10,717 nucleotides of DNA from Alphaproteobacteria bacterium MarineAlpha10_Bin2 (GTDB taxonomy: Bacteria; Pseudomonadota; Alphaproteobacteria; UBA828), in contig PTKB01000069.1 in NCBI GenBank assembly GCA_002937555.1, positions 1-10,717 on the forward strand, in the 5' to 3' direction. Below are positions 6,323 to 10,717 of this stretch, one piece after another. How positions within the stretch are numbered: the first letter of the stretch is position 1; the number at the start of each line of letters is the position of its first letter. The notes under the pieces were generated by a model. That model had not been told where the DNA came from and made no database searches. It saw only the letters and a list, made by a program, of their open reading frames with translations. A program made the translations under genes and the position numbers.

Positions 6323-7618
6323 CTATTCATCGTCTCCGGAATCCTTTTGGGCGCTTAGCGGCGGAACGATGTGCACCGATGTGATGCGGTTTTTCTGCCG
6401 GCCGCGGACCTCGAGGGCAAAGCCGTCCAACTCGAAACGGTCGCCGATTTGCGGTATCTGCTGCGCCAAATGAAGCGCCAATCCGGCGATCGTCGCCGCC
6501 TCCTCGTCGGGCAGGTTCCATTCGAAGCGCCGATTGAGGTCGCGGATCGTCGTGTCGCCGGCGACGAGAACCGAGCCGTCCGAACGGGCGACCGTGTGGC
6601 GCAGCGTAATATCATGCTCGTCGACGATATCGCCGACGATTTCCTCCAAGATATCTTCCAGCGTCACCAAGCCCATGAGCGAGCCGTACTCGTCGACCAC
6701 CAGTGCGAAATGGGCGCGGCGCTCGCGGAACGCGTTGAGCTGCTCGCGGAGGGTGGTGGTTTCGGGCACGAACCAGGGCGGCGTCAGCACCTTCTCGATA
6801 TCCAATTTCTCGATATCGTCCCAATAGCCCTGGATGGCGCGCAACAGATCCTTGTTGTGTAGCACGCCGATGATGTTGTCGGGCTCGTCGCGCCACAGCG
6901 GAATTCTCGTGAACGGGCTCTCCACCACTTGGTCGAAAATGACGCGCACCCGCGCCGCCATATCGATCATCGCCATATTGTTGCGATGCGTCATCACTTC
7001 GCCGACCGCGACCTCGTCGAGGTCGAGAATGCCGTGCAGCATGTCATGTTCATGCTTTACCACCGCACCTTCTTCGGCCTGCAGACTGATCGCGCCGCGC
7101 AATTCCTCTTCGGCCTCTTCCTCCTTGTTGTCGGCCTCCTTATGGGCGCCGAACGGCATCAGCGAGACATAGACAATGCCGTGCACCAACAGCACGGCGG
7201 GGGTGAACAGCCACACCAGCGCGACCAGGATCGGCGCCATGGCGAGGGCGAAGCGGTCGGCGTTGCGGATGGCGTAGGTCTTGGGCAGCACCTCGGCGAA
7301 AATCAGGATTATCAGCGTCAGGCCGACGGTGGCGTAAATCACGCCGACTTCGCCGGCAACCGATATCAGCAGGCTGGTGGACAGCGCTGCGGCCAGAATG
7401 TTGACCGCATTGTTGCCTAAGAGGATCGAGCCGATGAAGCGTTCGCGCTGGCGCATCAGGCGGCCGATCATGCGGGCCCGCCGGTTGCCCTGCTTTTCAA
7501 GGTGATGCAGCCGCGCCCGCGAGGCCGCGGTAACGGCGGTCTCAGAGCCGGAAAAGAAGCCGGAGAGCAGGATCAGTACGCCGATCGCCGCGACGGTGAT
7601 GATTTGTCCGGTGCTCAT
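6323..7618 (-). CDS. HlyC/CorC (CNNM/DUF21) family protein with paired CBS domains
   Basis: This 431-residue inner-membrane protein has three parts. An N-terminal DUF21/CNNM domain (about residues 1-155) has three to four spans and the conserved GSETA (24-28) and FAEVLPKTYA (108-117) motifs. A tandem CBS pair follows (about 205-262 and 270-325), with VDEYGSLMGLVTLEDILEE at 308-326. Last comes a CorC_HlyC domain (about 338-420). CNNM-fold members are linked to Mg2+ or Co2+ efflux with nucleotide sensing by the CBS pair; the old 'hemolysin' label is misleading. Its ATG at 7618-7616 overlaps the aroB stop in ATGA, a four-base overlap showing translational coupling. From memory, this order behind aroB is common in alphaproteobacteria. 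Length and domains are complete. The exact ion is not established from sequence. Confidence 0.94.
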   Translation of the reverse strand: MSTGQIITVAAIGVLILLSGFFSGSETAVTAASRARLHHLEKQGNRRARMIGRLMRQRERFIGSILLGNNAVNILAAALSTSLLISVAGEVGVIYATVGLTLIILIFAEVLPKTYAIRNADRFALAMAPILVALVWLFTPAVLLVHGIVYVSLMPFGAHKEADNKEEEAEEELRGAISLQAEEGAVVKHEHDMLHGILDLDEVAVGEVMTHRNNMAMIDMAARVRVIFDQVVESPFTRIPLWRDEPDNIIGVLHNKDLLRAIQGYWDDIEKLDIEKVLTPPWFVPETTTLREQLNAFRERRAHFALVVDEYGSLMGLVTLEDILEEIVGDIVDEHDITLRHTVARSDGSVLVAGDTTIRDLNRRFEWNLPDEEAATIAGLALHLAQQIPQIGDRFELDGFALEVRGRQKNRITSVHIVPPLSAQKDSGDDE

Positions 7619-8766
7619 GAGGCGACGAGGAATTCGTCCAGGGCGGCGGCAATTTCGGCTTGCGGTACGTCGCTGGCGATGAAGGCATCGCCGATGCCGC
7701 GCGCCAGGATCAGATTTATGCGCCCGTCCGTGACTTTCTTGTCGCGCTGCATATGCTCGATCAGCGCATCGCGCCGGCGCGCCGCGGGCGGCAGTTGCGC
7801 CGCTTCGGTGGGCAGGCCATGCGCCGCCAGATGGGCCGCCATGCGCGCGCCTTCGTCTTCGCCGCAGAGACCGAGCCGGTGCGACAGGCGGAAGGCGAGC
7901 ACCATGCCGATGCTGACCGCCTCGCCGTGCAACAGGGCGTCGCTATAGCCGCATTCCGCTTCGAAGGCATGGGCGAAGGTATGGCCGAGATTTAAGAGCG
8001 CGCGGCGGCCCTGTTCCTGCTCATCCTCGGCAACGATGCGCGCCTTGGCGCGGCAGCAATGGGCGATGGCGTGACGCCGCGCGGCATCGTCGCCGGCCAG
8101 GACTTCGCCGCCGTTGGCTTCGAGCCAGGCGAAGAAACTGGCATCGTCGATGAGGCCGTATTTGACCATCTCGGCATAACCGGCCGCCATTTCGCGCGGC
8201 GCCAGACTGTCGAGCGCGTCGCTGTCGGCCAGCACCAGGCGCGGCTGGTGGAAGCTGCCGATCAGGTTCTTGCCGTGGCGGCTGTTGATTCCGGTCTTGC
8301 CGCCGACCGAGGAATCGATCTGTGCCAACAGGGTGGTCGGCAGCTGGATAACATCCACACCGCGCAAGAGGACGCTCGCGGCAAATCCGACAAGGTCGCC
8401 GATCACGCCGCCGCCCAACGCAAGCAACGTCAGGCCGCGCTCCGCCCTGCCGGCGAGAAGGCGTTCGAGCAAATCCTGGAGGTTGGCGAAACTCTTGCTG
8501 CCTTCGCCGGGCGCGACAATGATGCTGTCGCACGCGATGCCGTGCCGGGCGAGCGATTGGGCGACGCGCTCCTGATAAAGCGGCGCGACATTTTCGTCGG
8601 TCACGAGGATGGTTCGCGGAATAGTGAGGAGCGGCGCGATGTGATCGCCGGCGTCCGCCAATAGGGAGCTTCCGACCACAATGTCATAGCTCCGCGCGCC
8701 AAGCGCCACCTGAACCAAATCAGAGGGTTGCGCCCGACTGTCGGGCTCCGGTTCGTTCGCGCTCAC
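7615..8766 (-). CDS. aroB: 3-dehydroquinate synthase
   Basis: This 383-residue enzyme of the shikimate pathway converts DAHP to 3-dehydroquinate using NAD+ and a divalent metal, in the cytoplasm. The NAD-binding glycine loop is GGGVIGDLVGF at 118-128, followed by QLPTTLLAQIDSSVGGKTGIN (141-161), a hallmark of AroB. Metal ligands E199 (in GYAEMVKYG), H262 (in NLGHTFAHA) and H280 (in LLHGEAVSIGM) are all present. It is about 20 residues longer than the E. coli enzyme, from an N-terminal extension. The start used is GTG at 8766-8764, nine bases after the aroK stop, with only a weak GAGA ahead; the next Met in the frame lies deep inside the domain. It overlaps the following CBS gene by four bases. 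Identity is secure. Confidence 0.98.
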   Translation of the reverse strand: MSANEPEPDSRAQPSDLVQVALGARSYDIVVGSSLLADAGDHIAPLLTIPRTILVTDENVAPLYQERVAQSLARHGIACDSIIVAPGEGSKSFANLQDLLERLLAGRAERGLTLLALGGGVIGDLVGFAASVLLRGVDVIQLPTTLLAQIDSSVGGKTGINSRHGKNLIGSFHQPRLVLADSDALDSLAPREMAAGYAEMVKYGLIDDASFFAWLEANGGEVLAGDDAARRHAIAHCCRAKARIVAEDEQEQGRRALLNLGHTFAHAFEAECGYSDALLHGEAVSIGMVLAFRLSHRLGLCGEDEGARMAAHLAAHGLPTEAAQLPPAARRRDALIEHMQRDKKVTDGRINLILARGIGDAFIASDVPQAEIAAALDEFLVAS

Positions 8767-8775
8767 GTTATTTCT

Positions 8776-9366
8776 CTATATGGCCTGATTGGGGGAAGAA
8801 GCGGCATCTCCGTCCCGCGCTTCGTCTGCGGTGAGGCGCTTCAAGGCAGCTATGACTTCATTGACGGTTTCCTCATGCGGTCCGTCTTCGCTCTGTACGA
8901 TGATATCCGCTTCTTCATAAATGGGATAGCGCTCTTCGATAAGTTGGCGCAAGACTTCTTCCTTATTTTCGACCTTGAGGAGCGGCCGGTTGTCGCGCCG
9001 CGAGACACGGCGCAACAGCACATCGAAATCGGCGCGCAGCCACACCGAGAAGGCGCGCGCCTTGATGCTCTTGCGGGTCTCCCCGTCCATAAAGGCGCCC
9101 CCGCCGGTCGCCAGCACATGCGGCGGCTCGGACAATAACCTGGCGATTACCCGCCGCTCGCCGTCGCGGAACGCCTCCTCGCCATGCACTTCGAAAATAT
9201 CGTTGATCGGGAGCCCCGCCGCCGCCTCGATCTCGGCGTCGGCATCGACGAATTTCATGCCGATTCGCGCCGCCAGACGCCGGCCGATGGCGCTCTTGCC
9301 CGAACCCATCAGCCCGACCAGAACGATCGAGCGGTCAAGCGCTTTCTCGCCGAGTGCCGCGTTCAT
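8776..9366 (-). CDS. aroK: Shikimate kinase
   Basis: This 196-residue P-loop kinase phosphorylates shikimate to shikimate-3-phosphate in the cytoplasm. Walker A is GLMGSGKS at 18-25. The shikimate-binding D43 (FVDADAEIE), R67 (FRDGERRV) and the GGG turn at 88-90 are present, and the lid arginine R127 is in RRDNRPLL. It is about 20 residues longer than E. coli AroK, owing to an acidic N-terminal lead and a polar C-terminal tail (residues 181-196) beyond the fold. Gluconate kinases share the P-loop but lack the D-R-GGG set. It is first in the six-gene minus-strand run and nine bases ahead of aroB. Start ATG 9366-9364; the ribosome-binding signal is weak. Identity is well supported by the adjacent aroB. 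Confidence 0.97.
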   Translation of the reverse strand: MNAALGEKALDRSIVLVGLMGSGKSAIGRRLAARIGMKFVDADAEIEAAAGLPINDIFEVHGEEAFRDGERRVIARLLSEPPHVLATGGGAFMDGETRKSIKARAFSVWLRADFDVLLRRVSRRDNRPLLKVENKEEVLRQLIEERYPIYEEADIIVQSEDGPHEETVNEVIAALKRLTADEARDGDAASSPNQAI

Positions 9367-9577
9367 ATCCGCGTCAGCCTAATATTGTGTATGAAATGCC
9401 CCCGCGGGCACGCCGATCCTTGTCGCAAATGTTGCTGCGGTACGGGGCGGTCATTAAACTGCCTTAAAATTGCCATTAACCAATTGACCGTCGCAAAATA
9501 GCCATTTTTCGGCTGTAGCACAAACTGGAGCGTGAACGGCGCCCCGGCGAATTTCGACGGCGTGAACGGCGAGCTGT
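9367..9577. promoter_or_regulatory. Divergent aroK / membrane-peptide control region
   Basis: These 211 bases separate two divergently read units and must hold promoters for both. The core at 9451-9484 is strikingly AT-rich (10 G/C in 34 bases) within GC-rich surroundings. It is flanked by CGGTCA (9448-9453) and TGACCG (9485-9490), a perfect inverted repeat. TTGACC at 9484-9489 resembles a plus-strand -35 box but has no convincing -10 partner. On the minus strand, TTGGTT (9483-9478) and TTTAAT (9458-9453) are a poor match with a 19-base spacer. No exact promoter can be fixed. I see no gene, tRNA or riboswitch here. Confidence 0.55.
9530..9571 (+). repeat. 12-bp direct repeat GCGTGAACGGCG, two copies 30 bp apart
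   Basis: Identical 12-mers lie at 9530-9541 and 9560-9571, just before the ATG at 9578. The bases between the copies show no further similarity to those after the second copy, so this is not a simple 30-bp duplication. A 30-bp period is close to three helical turns, which would place two bound proteins on one face. The second copy also abuts the only ribosome-binding candidate (GGCGAG). Confidence 0.5.
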
Positions 9578-9718
9578 ATGGGATTTTATACGCGATTCAT
9601 ATTGTTGCTGGTGGTTTTGGCGATTGGCGGGGGATTCGCTTTTCTACTGACCTGGGATATTCCGCCGCCGACCGGCCCGATCGAAAAGGTTGTGCCCGAT
9701 GCGCGATTTGAAAAATAG
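9578..9718 (+). CDS. Small single-span membrane peptide, 46 residues
   Basis: This small frame from ATG 9578-9580 to TAG 9716-9718 encodes 46 residues. A short N-terminus (MGFYTR) precedes a hydrophobic segment at about residues 7-25 (FILLLVVLAIGGGFAFLLT), and then a proline-rich exposed tail beginning WDIPPPTGPIEK. Positive charge before the span suggests N-in, with the tail in the periplasm. Evidence for a real gene: the clean hydrophobic segment in the right place, its divergent position opposite aroK, and the 20-bp overlap of its end with the start of the next gene. The ribosome binding site (GGCGAG, six bases upstream) is only fair. I recall similar short proteins with a 'W-D-IPPPT' tail in Rhodospirillales, but this needs a search. 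Function unknown; possibly a partner of the exported protein downstream. Confidence 0.72.
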   Translation: MGFYTRFILLLVVLAIGGGFAFLLTWDIPPPTGPIEKVVPDARFEK

Positions 9719-10717
9719 CCGCGCGGCCCTATGCGCCGCAGTCTTCTTGACCGCCGTCGCGAGCCCGTCACTGGCGCAGACGGTGGATTCGGATGCGCCC
9801 ATCCGCTTGGTGCCGCTCGAGGAAATCGCCGCGCCGGAAGAAACCGCGCCGCCGCCTGACCTGGATGACGCGCCGCTTCTCCTCGATGTCGAGGACCTCG
9901 CGGCGCCAGGCGAAACCCCTGAAGACGACGGCGCCCGCGTCGAGGTCGGCGCGTTGGGCGAGATCAATGCCGACGATGTCGGATTGCTGAGCCAACAATC
10001 GGGCGGTTTCCCCGATTCGCTATGGCTCGGGACTCGGCGCGATATGGTCATGCTCCTGCTGCCGCGTCTGCCGGTCGAGGCGCGTTCTCCGGCGATGCGT
10101 TCGGCGGCGTTGAAATTGCTGCTCTCGCCGGGCAAGGCGCCGCGCGGCGACGCGGCGGAACGGGGCGAGTTGCTTCGCCTACGCGCCGAAATCCTCGCCC
10201 GCATGGGCGAATATGACGTCGCCATCGCCCTCTTGAAGGCGGCGCCGAGCGGCGATTTCGAAGAACAGCGCGCGCGTTACGACAATGACCGCATGTTCCT
10301 CAGGCTGGATTTCGATGGCGCTTGCGAGCAGGCGCGCGCGCGTATCGATCTCTCGGCCGACACCTATTGGCAGCGCGCTTTGATCTTTTGCCAAAGCAAA
10401 GACCAGGAAATCGAGGCCGCAAATCTCGGACTGGATTTGCTGCGTGAAAGCGGATACGCGCCAGATGCCGGCTTCGTCACTCTAATCCACGCCATGAACG
10501 GCTACGGCGAAGCGGCGCTCGATTCACTGCCCAACCCAACACCGATGCTGGTTTCGATGCTACGCGTGTTGGGCGTACAAACCCCGTTGAACGCCCTGGA
10601 TGTCGCCAATCCCGCGCTGCTGCGCCTCATTGCCGGCGCCGCCGACAGCGACATCGAGCTGCGCTTATTGGCAGCCGAACAGGCGGAGGCCGTCGGCGCC
10701 TTGGCGCCCCGGGCGCG
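9699..10717 (+). CDS. Exported helical-repeat (TPR-like) protein, partial, runs off the right edge
   Basis: The frame opens at ATG 9699-9701 and stays open for 339 codons to the window end, so the C-terminus is missing. It starts with a clear Sec signal peptide: MRDLKNSR, a hydrophobic core at about residues 9-21, and SLA-Q giving cleavage after A26. Residues about 28-90 form an acidic, Pro-rich, probably disordered stretch. From about 95 on the sequence is helical with TPR-like helix pairs, for example ELLRLRAEILARMGEYDVAIALLKAAP at about 155-181 (no full canonical TPR consensus). After cleavage it has cysteines C209 and C231, which could pair in the periplasm. It starts inside the end of the membrane peptide gene (20-bp overlap, other frame), with AAAGG about 10 bases upstream. 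I do not recognise a named family; a periplasmic scaffold is a guess. Confidence 0.85.
   Translation, partial: MRDLKNSRAALCAAVFLTAVASPSLAQTVDSDAPIRLVPLEEIAAPEETAPPPDLDDAPLLLDVEDLAAPGETPEDDGARVEVGALGEINADDVGLLSQQSGGFPDSLWLGTRRDMVMLLLPRLPVEARSPAMRSAALKLLLSPGKAPRGDAAERGELLRLRAEILARMGEYDVAIALLKAAPSGDFEEQRARYDNDRMFLRLDFDGACEQARARIDLSADTYWQRALIFCQSKDQEIEAANLGLDLLRESGYAPDAGFVTLIHAMNGYGEAALDSLPNPTPMLVSMLRVLGVQTPLNALDVANPALLRLIAGAADSDIELRLLAAEQAEAVGALAPRA

Noticed and set aside
9397..9410. CCCGCGGG palindrome downstream of the aroK start region
   Set aside because: Eight-base GC palindromes are expected by chance in this base composition; the extension is imperfect.
9532..9711. 59-codon GTG-started frame overlapping the 46-residue peptide, reading VNGAPANFDGVNGE at its start
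   Set aside because: It could explain the direct repeat as coding sequence, but it has no ribosome-binding site, loses all structure after the start and lies over a frame with a clean membrane span.
9644..10225. 193-codon minus-strand open frame opposite the exported protein
   Set aside because: The plus frame has a clear signal peptide and helical repeats. The minus frame is Ser/Arg-rich low-complexity sequence typical of the antisense of GC-rich coding DNA.
1..10717. CRISPR array, transposase, integrase, tRNA or rRNA genes
   Set aside because: No regularly spaced repeats, no terminal inverted repeats with a transposase frame, and no cloverleaf or rRNA-like sequence were noticed on reading both strands.

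Overview
The window is a GC-rich, gene-dense chromosomal segment that looks like an alphaproteobacterium, probably of the Rhodospirillales/Rhodospirillaceae type. Three things suggest this: a cobS-cobT pair of the aerobic cobalamin pathway placed behind a J-domain gene and divergent from bolA; an aroK-aroB-CBS-domain (HlyC/CorC) cluster; and start and ribosome-binding signals typical of that group. The taxonomic call is an inference from gene content and order, not from a marker gene. I see no mobile element, CRISPR array, tRNA, rRNA or phage gene, and nearly all of the sequence is protein-coding.

Layout, left to right. (1) Positions 2-283 (+) hold the last 93 codons of an amidohydrolase-family protein, which meets cobT tail to tail. 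(2) Positions 305-3847 (-) read J-domain protein -> cobS -> cobT, a probable operon for the AAA+ and VWA subunits of aerobic cobaltochelatase; the large subunit cobN is not in the window. (3) Positions 3848-3958 form a 111-bp divergent control region with two inverted repeats. (4) Positions 3959-4231 (+) hold bolA, ending only 13 bp from the convergent gene. (5) Positions 4245-9366 (-) form a six-gene run read aroK -> aroB -> HlyC/CorC-like CBS protein -> AEC-family transporter -> DUF2889 protein -> isochorismatase-family hydrolase. Gaps are -4 to 43 bp, so it is a likely single transcription unit, at least in its aro-CBS part. (6) Positions 9367-9577 are a 211-bp divergent intergenic region with an AT-rich core, a dyad and a 12-bp direct repeat. 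(7) Positions 9578-10717 (+) hold a 46-residue single-span membrane peptide gene. It overlaps by 20 bp the start of a large exported, helical-repeat (TPR-like) protein that runs off the right edge.

How the genes work together. CobS and CobT are the ATP-driven motor of cobalt insertion into hydrogenobyrinic acid a,c-diamide. AroB and AroK are steps 2 and 5 of the shikimate pathway. The CBS-domain membrane protein and the AEC permease are integral membrane proteins cotranscribed with them, with no evident biochemical tie. The least characterised parts are the C-terminal-J-domain protein with a Cys/His cluster ahead of cobS, the DUF2889 protein, and the membrane peptide plus exported-repeat-protein pair at the right edge. 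I see no clear case of a wholly new multi-gene system; most of the window is ordinary housekeeping sequence.
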